DNA of 64,000 nucleotides from Rhabdornis inornatus (Eukaryota > Chordata > Aves > Passeriformes > Rhabdornithidae), in assembly GCA_013397075.1 (NCBI GenBank), contig VWZS01003965.1, positions 66,909 to 130,908 on the forward strand, written 5' to 3'. The position numbers and the translations under genes are program-made. Of this stretch, positions 15,001 through 26,600 are shown piece after piece; within the stretch, counting starts at the first letter, position 1; the number at the start of each line of letters is the position of its first letter. The notes below the pieces were generated by a model. The model did no database searches. It was not told the origin of the DNA and saw nothing but the letters and a program-made list of their open reading frames with translations.

Positions 15001-15981
15001 GGTGAAGGTGACCCTGATAGGTCTGTACTCACAGACTCAGTCAGGGACCTTGGGAAAACAGGCTTGCTTTTGTTTTGGATCAGTGTAATGTGACCTGATT
15101 TATTTATATAAACAAGGGGGTTTATACCTGCCTTACTTTATAATGATTCCTTCACTGCAAAATGTGCGTTTTTAGTGAAGATACATACACACATAATTCT
15201 CATTTAAACCCAGTCTGTTTCTGTATGCAATCTGTGCATGTATAAAACTGTTTATGAAAGCAATTTTTCATACCATATTCCTGGGTTTAGCTGATCTTCT
15301 TTTTTCCTTTTTTTTTTTTTTTAATGAAGTGCAATGAAGAATTACATGGTGAACTAGAAGTTTCAGCAATCATTCTTGCATCAGCTGAATTTTGAATCTT
15401 GTTCCTTGTATAACATAATGTATTTAAAAATACACTGTCAGTGTTGCTGTTTTCTGTGCGGGTGACCCAGTAGTCATGGACCAGCCAGGTGGGATAGCTG
15501 TGCATGGATCACCATCCCTCCAGTGTCTGTGTGGGCACCCCCTGAAAACCCAAATAATAATAAAATAAGCAGGAGAATAGGATTTTAGATGTGTTTTAAG
15601 AGCTGTAGGGGGTACTTAACCCTCAAAGATTCGAGCTCTCATTATCACTGCTATGGATTTTCACACCACGGGGTGTAAAATAATTGGTTCCCTGAGGAGC
15701 AGGCACCTGAGACAGGTTCACCTGCTCTGCTGTGTGACTTGGGTACCAGGGAGTTTGGTCATGTTTGGAGCCAGGGTTTTTCCTGGCAGGGCTGTTTCTC
15801 CTTGCTCCAGCCCTCACCAGCCCTGGGATGCGTGCTGGGCATTCACAAGCTTGATTTTCCTGGGTTGAATTCCCAAAGAAAGGGAATTAAGGAGTTTTTT
15901 GGGTTTTTTTTCAGAAGGACACCCAAAAAACAGGTCTTTGGAGGACCGAGCCTTGCTCTGCCTCTGCTGTCTATGGAGGAG

Positions 15982-16029
15982 GGATGGATGGATGGATGGA
16001 TGGATGGATGGATGGACGGATGGATGGAT
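15982..16029 (+). repeat. (GGAT)n tetranucleotide microsatellite
   Basis: Twelve GGAT units run in tandem, with one GGAC variant. The repeat keeps frames open on both strands (WMDG and PSIH repeat peptides), which explains the open frames here. It should be length-polymorphic. Confidence 0.95.
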
Positions 16030-17901
16030 AATTCCTTGAATTTTGGTACCCCTGGGGCAGGCTGGGGGGCTTCTGTTGCTCATTGACTACTCCCTATAAC
16101 TCCTTTATAGCAAATGATCACCAGCATGAAAATGTGAGGTCTCCATAAGCACAGTGCCTAATTCTGGTTTAGCACTTAGAGGTGTTAACTCTCTGCTCAA
16201 CAAGTTACATTTATCCAAAGATAGATATTCAGGCAACATGAGAAAAATGAGATACTTTAGAGGCTAGCTTTCCATGAGTTTAAAATTTATCTTATTTTCT
16301 TCAAATGAACACGTACTTGTTAGGGAATTAAGTATTCATTCATCAGCACCTGCACAAAGAAACACCACTGGTTTTAAAGCCGTGAAATCCAGCCTAGGGA
16401 CTCTAAAGTGTGTATTGTATTATGTGTTATGTACCACTAATTCCATTGATAATGGAGCTAATGTTCAAATAAAACCCTCAAATGGATGCTTCAGTAAGTT
16501 TTGTCTATGAAAACAGGCTATCAGAATTACAGTGTTGTGAAGGTGCATGTTTTCACATTTTAGGACAGAGAAATAACTTGCAGAGCACAGACTTGGAAAG
16601 CAGAGAGGTATCCATGGCTGGTATCTTAGTAAATGGTTATTAAAGAGGAATTTCATGACATGAAAATCCAGACAAGAACACCCAAATGAACAATTTTTCA
16701 GGCTCTGGAGAAGCAGAAAAGCATTTTCATCATGAAGTAAATTCTGCAGTTCAGGTCCCTCTGAAGTAAAATTTAGCTCTTTGTGCATATGACTCTTCCA
16801 GTCAGCTACATATGGAGACAAAAATCCATTTTGAATTGTGAGGGAATTACTGAAGGGTTTTTGGTGTATTTTCCTTTCTGAAGTTGTGCATATATTTTCA
16901 GCGTTGCTGAATCACTCCCAGGTGACCTGAGGATAACCCCAAACCAGGCTACTTTGCATTTCATAATCAAATTTTAGTCTTTCAGCTCACAGAATATTTG
17001 TTCATTTGTTTCATAACTTGGAAAGGACAGAGAGATACAGAAAAACTTTCATCTTAATAATCACTATATTCCTAAAATGGAAAAGCACTCGACTCATGTG
17101 GAGTGCTGGGCCATGAGAATTGGGATACAATACTCTGGCAATCTTAAAATCTTTGGAAAATAAAGTGGGTTTAACAATTAGATTAATTAAATGATTAAAA
17201 GACACTGTGCCAACCACTTAATTGCTAGGGGAAGTCGGGGTATGAGATAGTCTTGTCATACTAGTCCAATTAGCACAATTGTACCAACCATGAATTATCT
17301 GTAGAGCATGGAAAAAAATGGAAGAGTGTGTTGGGGAAGAAGGAGGAAGGGATGAGCAGCGACCAGCCCCCTTTGCTCAGCGTGGCGTGCCTTGAGCAGG
17401 GGGAATATCCAGAATTCGGAAATGCAGCTGGAGACAGAAGGTGTGGGGATGTTTGTGGGGCAGGCAGGGGTCCAAGCCATGCTCTGCACGGCCCTTGCTG
17501 TGATCCAGAGGGAAGCAGGAGGAGAGCCACGCGTGGAAATGTGCGGAGGCTCCTGCGGCTGCCGAGCCGAGCTGCCTCGGTCTCCAGGGAGTCTGGAGGA
17601 GGGGTGTAAGTGTCACTTCTGGAAAAGAAGTCATTCTGTTGAAATATCACTGCAACTCGGCTCCAGGCTTCAACAGCAGCAGCGTGCAGTGTCCTCAAGT
17701 GCCTTTTGTGGTGGTTCCTGCTGGTGCTGATGGTGCTGCTGCAGCTCGGGAGGGTGCTGGGCTGGACCCTCACCTGCACACAGACACACCTTGCTGGGAG
17801 TTCACCTCAATGAGTGCCCTCACCTTCACAGGAAATGGGCTGAAAGCAGTGCTGGAAGCATCAATTCTGATCCTCACGAAGAGCTTCCAGGAAGAGTGAC
17901 T

Positions 17902-18077
17902 TGGCACTGGGATGGGCTGCCCAGGGAGGTGGAGGAGTCACCATCCCTGCAGGGGTTTGATAAAAGACTGGATGTGGCACTCAGTGCTTTGCTTTAGTTG
18001 ATGAGGAGGTGTGAGGTCACAGGCTGGACTTGATGGTCTCAAAGGTCTTTTCCAACCTGGCTCATTCTGTCATTCTC
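17902..18077 (+). mobile_element. CR1 LINE 3'-end fragment
   Basis: The order of motifs matches the CR1 3' end: GGGCTGCCCAGGGAGGTGG, a GAGTCACCATCCCTGCAGG section, GGATGTGGCACT, then CTGGACTTGATGGTCTCAAAG and TTTTCCAACCTGG. It finishes in short ATTCT repeats, as CR1 copies do. It is 5' truncated, diverged and noncoding. It sits in the intron upstream of exon A in the sense orientation. Confidence 0.85.
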
Positions 18078-18664
18078 TAACTGGGGAAAGATGGGTATTC
18101 TGCTTTTCAGTACAGGTCTGTTTTGGGAAAAAATATCCCAAAGGAATGGGCAGCTATTCAAAAGAATATCATGGGTTTATTTCCGTATCTGCAGCACAAA
18201 TCACTCTTGCATCTTTTTGTCAGTGAACAGTCCATTGATACCTATTCATAGTTCTTATTTTATTAACTTCCGGGCAATAATGAAGGTTTCTTTCAAATAA
18301 CTTTTCTTTATAATCATAATTTTGAGAAAATCGTGTCTGGAAGTTATGTTCTAAATAATCCAAGAGGCAGCAGCTGAGAGACGGGATGGAATTGCTGTCT
18401 TTTAACAGGAATTTGGAGCCCTTTTATACACTGATAACAAAGCTTTCCTCAAAATTAATTTATATTCCAGCCCAGTATCCAGTTTTCAGCACTGTAATGC
18501 AATTTTTCTGTCTCATCTAAGCAGGATGAAATCCCCAGACTGGGCACTGGGATTCAAACTGTGATCCCGCTTCAGATACAGGGGAGCTTTGCTGGAGTTA
18601 GGTGGGTTTGGGGGTAGAATTGTTTCTTGGGGAAGAAGGATGGGTAAAGTCTCAGAGGGCACCT

Positions 18665-18702
18665 TCATTACCATCATCATCCTCACCATCATCATCATCA
18701 AC
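18665..18702 (+). repeat. (ATC)n trinucleotide repeat
   Basis: An interrupted CATCAT run, about 38 bp, lies in the intron upstream of exon A. It has no coding context. Confidence 0.85.
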
Positions 18703-21700
18703 AGGTCTGCTCTTCCTTAACTGACCATGTGTGGTGCTTTTTGTGTTTCCAAGAAGAGGATTAAATGTGATTTTTTTTTTTTTCCATCTGCATTGGTGGC
18801 ATCATTATTTTTATTATTCTTTGTTACCCATAAATAAGATGGAATGAAGAGAAATAAAATACCAGAGTCCAGATGAAACCATAGGGAGCTGGGATCAGAG
18901 GAAAACTGAGAAGTTGAAAGGAGTGACCTTCCACAATTGCACTTCTCAGACTTGTGCTGTCATGTGAATGCCTTCCTGTTACACAACAGAAATTAAGCAG
19001 TTTAGACAAATATATATCAGTGGAGCTATGCCAGGATTTAATTAGATCTCATGATCCAGACCTTTCAAATTACCTGCCTCTTTCAGTGTGATGAATCCAC
19101 CTTTTTTTGGGCATGACCTTCCAATCTGTGTTGGCTGCTCAGTCTGGGGGTTTTGGCTTCTTGATGTACAGCCAAGTGTTCAAAGGCTTTGTAAAAGGCA
19201 CAAAGACTTACTTGAAGTGTTGGAAATTTTAAAAATTTTATTTATTGTTGTTCAGAGTGATGAGTAGTTTTATATTCCATCTTGGAGAAAACAAGGAGGT
19301 TGCTAGTGGTTAAGTGGAGTAGTTCCTTTAATACTTCTTTAATTTGTGGTGCGTACAAATAGGGAAGGTCTGTTACAGGAAGCAGCTGATGTCTTAGAAC
19401 ACTTGGTGAGTTGCAGGTTGAAGTGTTTACAAAGGAAATCTGGTATTTTTTTATGGTACTGGCTGCAGTATGCCTGCCACTTCAAAGCTATCAATGACCA
19501 GAAATTAAACCTGTGGTAAATATGACTGGAAATAGTAATCATCCATAGTTTGTCTTTCCAGGAAAAAAACCAAAACCAACCAACAACTACATTTAAATTC
19601 CTTACTTCCCATAATTTCCAGAGTTAATGTACTGGATATTTTTCCCGTCTCCAGGAAAAAAACAAAAAACAGCTACTGTTTAAATTTTTGACATTTTTTG
19701 CTTTTCCTTCTGACTGTGCTGCTCTCACCAGCATTTCAAACATGGTTGTGGTTTCCCTGCATTGTCCTTCACATTCCAGATTCACTGCTCAATTTGTTTG
19801 ATTAACCCAAAACCAGTGTATAAAAATAAAATACCCTGAGATGCTGATCCTTTCTGCTCTGGTTCAGCTGATTGTGTCTGCACCATCCATGGCAGAATAT
19901 CTTTGTCTGGAGACAGCATGCTTTGGTTGCTTGTATGAATATATGAAAATATTATATTCCTAAATGATAAGAGTAGATTTAGGGAGGAGGGTGAAATGAT
20001 GAGGGCATTGGGTGCCCAACACTTTTATTTGTAGGGTCCAACTGCTCCCCTCCATCCTCCAGTAGATTACATCATTTGCCATCAGCGAGACTTCTTAAAA
20101 TCAGAACTCTCCCTTGAGTGGAGAAATTTAATAACATGTGGTTACTAAACTGCTTACTTTGGATAAAAATAAGAAAGTGTTACTGTAAGCACAATACCTG
20201 GAATTGAATGTCTCTGTGAAAGAAAGAGCCAGGTGAGGATTTTTATAAAGTCAAGTGATTTCTTTGTAGCATTCCTTGGTTTCAAATGAAATTCTTTGTA
20301 AGCTTCCCTCATCAGACACTTCTTGGGATGGCCTCAAAAAATGAGCATTGCAGGTTTATCCCTGGATTTTTATACTTCAGATACTATACTAGTGGAATAG
20401 CTAAATGATTTTACTTTACATTTTATTTACTTTGTGATTTCTTTATTATAAAATCCATCCTAAACCATAGCTAGTTTTATTAGTTACTATAATAATCTAT
20501 TTTAGCATTGCCAAGGGTAGCTTGGGTAGAAAAGGAATGACCATAATAAATTTCACTGAAGTACACAGTTTTAATTAATAATTGTAAATTATTATAAATC
20601 CATTAGTATAAATTCATTATTTTAGCTACAAAAGCAAATACAAATTTCCATTTTTAAGGAGGTAAGCTACTGTACAAAGAGTTTATACCATCTAAATTTT
20701 CTGATTTCATCTTTTTATGAAAAGCAGGGAAAGCAATTTGCAAATATTTAAAATGTCAAACTAATGGAACTATAAATGATGAACATCTTGTAAGGCATGC
20801 AGAAGGAGGCCATGGTTTGCTATGGGACTGTGGAAAAAGAATGAATAATTCATGAGGATAGAATAAATAAGAATATTTCCATGCAGTAGTTGCAGGTTTG
20901 TTTATTGATCTACCTGGTAGAAGTTCTTAAAAGATTCATTATTTAGCACAAGCTAGAAAATGTAATATACCCAAAACACTGAAAATACTTTATTTCTGGC
21001 TTTGGGACTTCATTGCCCATCAGGGAAGAAAATCCCAAACAAACATGAGAACAGGAAAAAAAAAAACAAAAACAGTGCATTGCATAATGAAGGGCAGAAA
21101 TGGGTGTTTCTGTAACACATGGGAGTGTGTAACTGCAGAATTTGTACAATTTTGGAATGGCACTGCAGCTGTCACTAGCCTTGCCCTGCTGCTCTCAGTC
21201 CTGGCACAGGGCACAGGGTTTTGCACAGGTGTCTGTGACCTGGGAGGGCCATCCAGCCTCAGACACTGATAATCAAAAATCACTAAAATCACTAAAAATC
21301 CAACCAGCGCATCGAGTCCCTCCCTGCCAATCCCTGCTGTTTCACCAGGGATCAGGGCTGGGCTCCTCTGGTACCAGTGCCAGGGGAGATGCAGAAATAG
21401 GGTGAAAAACTCTACCTCTATGAGACAACTATGAAAATGTTATTTTTAGGTATATTTCTTAAAAAGCCTTTTTAGGACAGCAACAGTTACAACTTTAATC
21501 CTTTTCTCCCTCCATTTTGGAATAGTCATCATTTCCCCTTCTATTTTTTAACTAAATTTGCCATTTTATTTTTATTTTAAAATAATTTTCGAAGCAGGAA
21601 AGAGCTTGAACTGTCCTCAGCAAGGTGCTGTATCCCTGTGGGAACTCCTCATCCCAAGGGGCTGTTCCCTCCCCTGTGACCTCAAGGACCTGGCAGGGGA

Positions 21701-23605
21701 CACATCCCATGGCCAGTGAGGGGGATGATGGTGCTGTAATAAAGCCCATCAGTGCCCCTTTAATGTGCTGCTCCTCCTTGGTCAGCCACTGCAGCTCAGG
21801 CTCTTTGGGGCATTTGGAGATGCTCAGGCTTTTAACATCATCGATTTTCTCCATCAGTGGTGCTGCAGTTGTCATCCTTCATCCAGAAAACCTGTACCTG
21901 CAGAAGTGCAGCCCACGTGCTGCACTCAGACTGTGCCTGTCATGGGTTTATTGCACATTGATGCTTAAAGAGCTCGTATTTCCTTAAAAAATCCCAAACA
22001 ACAACAAACCAACAGCTTTTAGTCCCGTTTTCCTTTGGAAATAGAGATGACACAAAAATAATTATTTGACATGAGTGGCAGTGGCTGGCAGAGCACCACC
22101 TTTTTTTGGCCACAGCTTCCCAGGCTGCTCTGGCTGCTTTGTGGTGGCCTTTCCCTACGTGATTTATGGTTATGATCCCAAAGTGTTTGCTGCATCCAGC
22201 TCACCTGGCTGGCTTTCCCTGTCAGCTGCAATTCTACAGTGTTTTAGCACTGATCCTTGCATAAATAATACTCTTTATTGGAGGATTTTTTCGTGAAGCA
22301 AAACCTTGCACTTGTTTTGAAAGCCAACACCTTTTGCAGGCTTTGTATTTCAGTGGTACATTCCAGACTTTTCCAAAGAGCATTGAGCTTGGATGCTGAA
22401 TATGTTACTGCTAGTTGTTCAGAACTTTAATTCTAAAACACAGCTTAAGCTGTTGATGAAATGTGTGGTGATTAACTGAAAGTTTCCTTTCTGCTTGGTT
22501 GAAAAAGGTCATTCCTCCTTTTGTGCCAGTTTTCAGATCTTTCCAGCACTATTCTTTCCTTTCCAAGGTATTGTGCCTAACACCTGGAAATGCAATTTCC
22601 AGATCTGCATCTTTAGGGTATCGAGTGTGAGTGCACAATAAATAGAGTGATAATTTAATATCTGTGTGTTTTGCAGGGCAGGCTTTGGCAGGTCATTAGT
22701 AACCTGCCAGTGGCTCTGGGAGCATTCTCTGTGCTTTCATACAAGATTTGGAGCATTTATAGGTGATTCAGCCTCATGCCCTACAGAAACGCATTGCAGG
22801 AAAGTAGAATGCTAGAAATTAAAAGTAATTGAGATTCCAACACATGACAACAGAAGCAGTTTGGCTTCTCTTTTCTGTGACAATCTCCTGTGTGTAAATT
22901 GCCAGGAGCAATATTCTTTACTCGCTTATTCCAGCTGAAGGATTTGCAAAGGTAACTAATTTCATCCTCTGATTCACTCCTTAGAAATCCCTTTTTTCTT
23001 TTCCCTCCAAAAACGTAACCTGAATTCTTCTAATTTGTCACGGTGGTTATTTTTGGGGTTGGTAAAATATTGAGCATTACCAGCAGAATCATGAGCATCC
23101 CTTCTTGTACTGTTTATAACAGAGCCCTGTTTTGAAGCTTGTTGTTGTTCTGGAAAAATACTACAGGCTGCTGAAATTATCTTTAAAGTGCTTAGAAATT
23201 GCTGATAGAATGCATAAATTACTTTCTTTATGCTCTGTGTATATCCTTGTGCATGTGTGAGACTGTTCATACGCGTAAGACAAGAAGTATGCAAGTTGCA
23301 TTCACATTGGTGCATGTAGAGACACTCAGATACAACATTTTTAAAATTTAGTCAGGATTTGTCTAATTGGCATGTGCAATCTCTCGCACCCTTCCCCTCA
23401 ACATACATTTGTTATTTCAACAAATCATGGTACTTGTATAGACAAAAGACTAAACATTTTTAATTTACCTTCAGATTAAACAATAGCATAATGACATAAT
23501 CAGAGAATTACTTTCTGCACTTTGGTCAGATTTGGGTTTTTTTGGGGGGGGGTTTAATGCCTACCATGCAATGACAAAGGTTTATTCTCCCTTTGTTCTT
23601 TTCAG

Positions 23606-23695
23606 AGTGCTGCAGCAGCTCCCAGCCCAGTGCTAGGAAACATTCCCCCAGGAGATGGCATGCCAGTAGGTCCAGTACCACCGGGGTTTTTTCAG
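23606..23695 (+). CDS. SSBP2: SSBP2 exon A (residues 95-124), first exon in window
   Basis: This exon has 90 nt, phase 0 at both ends. It encodes [20 protein letters not shown] and then [10 protein letters not shown]. The acceptor is a pyrimidine run ending TTCAG and the donor is CAG|GTATTC. It is the start of the proline-rich region just after the LUFS domain. The exon before it, which should end in FHDY, was not found in the 23.6 kb upstream. Because both ends are phase 0, skipping would remove 30 residues without a frameshift. Confidence 0.96.
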
Positions 23696-26600
23696 GTATT
23701 CAGAAAAAAAAAAATTATGATTACAGGAATTTTAGGATAGAAAATCCTCTGTAATATTGTTTGCAAGTCTGTAGAAAAGGTCCTGAAAAAAAGGTTCTGA
23801 ACTATGTCTGTGTGGTGCAATATTTGAGAGTTTATTTTTAAACAGAAGTGGACAGGTGGGAAGGAAGGGACCTGACTGCAGAGTATTTAATTTATGAAAT
23901 AGTACTGCACAGAACGAGAAATGGTGCCAGGTTTTTAGCAGAGATCAAAAATGCTTGAGTACAATATTAAAATAATTTCTTATGATAATATACATAACAT
24001 TCCATGGAAATCTTTAAGTCAGAATGTTACTGGTTGTGTTCAGCTCTGTGCTAAGGCCATGGACCAGATTCCTGAGTTTTTGTGGGAATTCAGCCTGGAC
24101 AGAACACAGAATGTCCCACTGAGCATCACCCTGCACCTTGAAGATCTCAACTTCAGTGCCTTAAAAAGTTGAGTCAGGGATTTAGACCATGTGCTGCTTC
24201 TGTTCAGTTTTTTCCTGTGTGGAGCTAAATGCCCCTTTAGCTTTTTGGGCAGTACCAGCCGAGGATATGATGGTGGAAGAAATGACATTTTAGTGCAAGA
24301 CCAGCATGGTGTTTGTGACCTGAGGCTGCACTGGTCCCAGGCTGGGCTTACACCTCCTCCTCACCAAAACTCAGCTGTTTTCCTCCACACTGGCAAACTG
24401 AGGTTTGATTTGTAATACATGAATGAAAAGACACTTGGAAGTGAAGTGGAAAATATCTGGCTGCTGCCAGTAACAAAATTCTTGGGAGGTGGTAGAACTC
24501 ATTAATTAATTTATTTCTGTTTTTAGTGCTTTGAACAGCTGGTTAGGTAGACTCTTTTGCACATGGTTTTTGTCTTAATTTTTAGATTATATCAATATTT
24601 CACTTTTTTTTTTTTTTTACTTTACCCTCTCACTTCAGTTGTGATGTCAGAGTAGAATTAACTCTTTTTTTGGTTATTGTCTGTGATGACTACTAGGATG
24701 GGGAAGGGGCACAGATAGAAGAAGTGTGTGAAGTACAGAGGAGAGAGTAACTATTTTAAAGGTTTTGCAGGAGGAGGATGTGGGAGTTTTGTTTTTAGAA
24801 GCGTGAATAGACTTCTATCCACTCCAGATCTTTGAAGATGTAAGAAAGACAATCTGATAGAAACTTGAGCGTGGGTAAAATCTCATTGTAAGCCAGTATG
24901 TGGCTTGAGTCTGACTTGAAGCCACAACATCAGCCTGCTCTTTTTGCGAGACCCGAGAGTGAAAAAGAACATTTTCCCAAGACATTAGTAATCCTTGGTG
25001 TAGCTGTGTGCTTAAGAATACATGTAAGTTTGGAAATCAGGTGTGGCAGTGGGTGCAGTGATGCCTTTGGGAGCAATCCCAGCAAGGGCAGCTAAGCCAA
25101 AATCCAGAAGGTTCCACCCCAGTGAGAGCCTGAGGTGTGTGAGGCTGTGCGTGCAGACAGCCCTGCTGCTGCAGTGGGTGTTGTCAGGCAGCACTTGGTG
25201 CCAGGCTCTGAAACCTTCATCAGAGCTCAGCATCACCAAGGTCAGCTCGCCCCAGGACAGGAAAATGTGCTGGCAGACAGAGCCTGCGTGTGTGAAACTT
25301 GGAAATGGAGGGGCATCATGTGCTGCTGTGAAACGCAGGTGAAATCGCAGGCAAGAAGGGGAAACTCGTGGTGAAAACCTCCTCTTTCCTTCATGTGTGC
25401 TGCTGTTCTGGTACACCTTTACCTGGAGAGGCTGTTTCTGCATCCCCTCCTGCAATTCCTGTGATCCCAGAGTCAAGCAAACCACAGAGAACAGGTTCTT
25501 CTGTCTTGGTCTGAGAGCTGGCAGCCCTCGTCCTTGTCCACCTAGCAGTTTGGAGCTGAGACCTGCCCCTCACTCCTGGATTATGGCAGCAGACAATTTG
25601 TTCTCCAGAGGCAGACCACATGGGCAGAGCAGGAGAGAGGTGCCTGTGTCTATATTTAGTGCACTGAGACTTCGCTCCACAAAGGCCTCGTAGCATTTTA
25701 ATTCCTTTAGCCCGAAATTTGTCTGGAAGGTCACCCTGGAACGATGAGGGTGCCTGTTGTTGCTTTCAGGAGTTGTTTGGGTTGGGCTGAGCTGAAGCTG
25801 CTGACAGCCAGCTCCTGCCAGCTCTGCTTGCAGAACTCAGGGGTCACAGATGATTTAAAGTAATTTCTTCCCCCTTGCTTTTGCACTCATGTTTTGGGTG
25901 GGCACTGAGCACTCACAGGGCCATAAGCAAAGTGGGGTCATTGCTGCTGCAGTGGGTTCTTATTAAGCAGGGGAATGTCACAGTCCAGGGGGAAAAATGT
26001 GCTGGGAATGGAGAAACACCAACAAGCTTCGCTTTTGGTTGGCACTGCTGACCTCTAACATGATTTTTGAGATGTTTATTTTTTATAGAAGAAAATGAAT
26101 ATATTTTATGATTTTTAAAAAATAATTCAGTCTGCTAGTATAGCACGTGGAGGTAGAGAAACGCAGGAGAGCTGTTGTTTCTCAGACAGCATGTGATAAA
26201 ACTCTGCTCTTTGTAAAATAAGGTTTTCTCATGCAGGTAGACCATTACCACTGATGTTAATTAGCAACCTGTGGCATTTCATGCCTGGTCCACAGAGGTT
26301 GAGGTTCTGAAGCCAGCAGCTGAATTTGTCTTCTCTCTCTCTGCAGTTTTACTTTAATACTTCAGTTCAGGTGAGGGATGATGGTCACTGCAGTGCTGAC
26401 TGTCCAGAAAAATGGCACAGTGCAGGGAAGGTGGTGGAGTTGTACACAGCTATTGTCATCTAATAGATGAGGTTTGGAGGTTTTGTTTGTTTGTGGAGTT
26501 TTTGGTTTTTAGGAGAAATTGTTTGCAGTGTCAGAAGTGAAATTTGAAAAGTCAGTGTTTACATGGAGTTAGGATGTGCCTCAGTTTCCTCCACTGGTGT

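Larger units (their letters stand above)
1..23605 (+). other. SSBP2: SSBP2 intron upstream of exon A (5' part outside window)
   Basis: This 23.6 kb is read as one intron, because exon A begins in phase 0 after a good acceptor and no exon for the LUFS end (CEHSSEAKAFHDY region) is visible. It holds homopolymer runs, a (GGAT)n and an (ATC)n repeat, one CR1 end, and GC-richer patches near 7.6-7.9, 12.5-12.9, 17.3-17.8 and 21.1-21.9 kb. An alternative first exon could be hidden here, but I see none I can support. Confidence 0.75.

Noticed and set aside
15739..16086. Frames with WMDG (+) and HPSI (-) repeats
   Set aside because: They are translations of the (GGAT)n microsatellite.
17270..17779. 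Minus-strand open frame of 169 codons
   Set aside because: It is the longest frame in the window but lies in the CpG-rich patch where frames on both strands are open together. The peptide is Ser/Pro/Leu-rich with no recognised family.
25012..25696. Several frames of about 80-157 codons on both strands
   Set aside because: They overlap in different frames in a GC-rich intronic section, with no conserved motif and no consistent codon preference.
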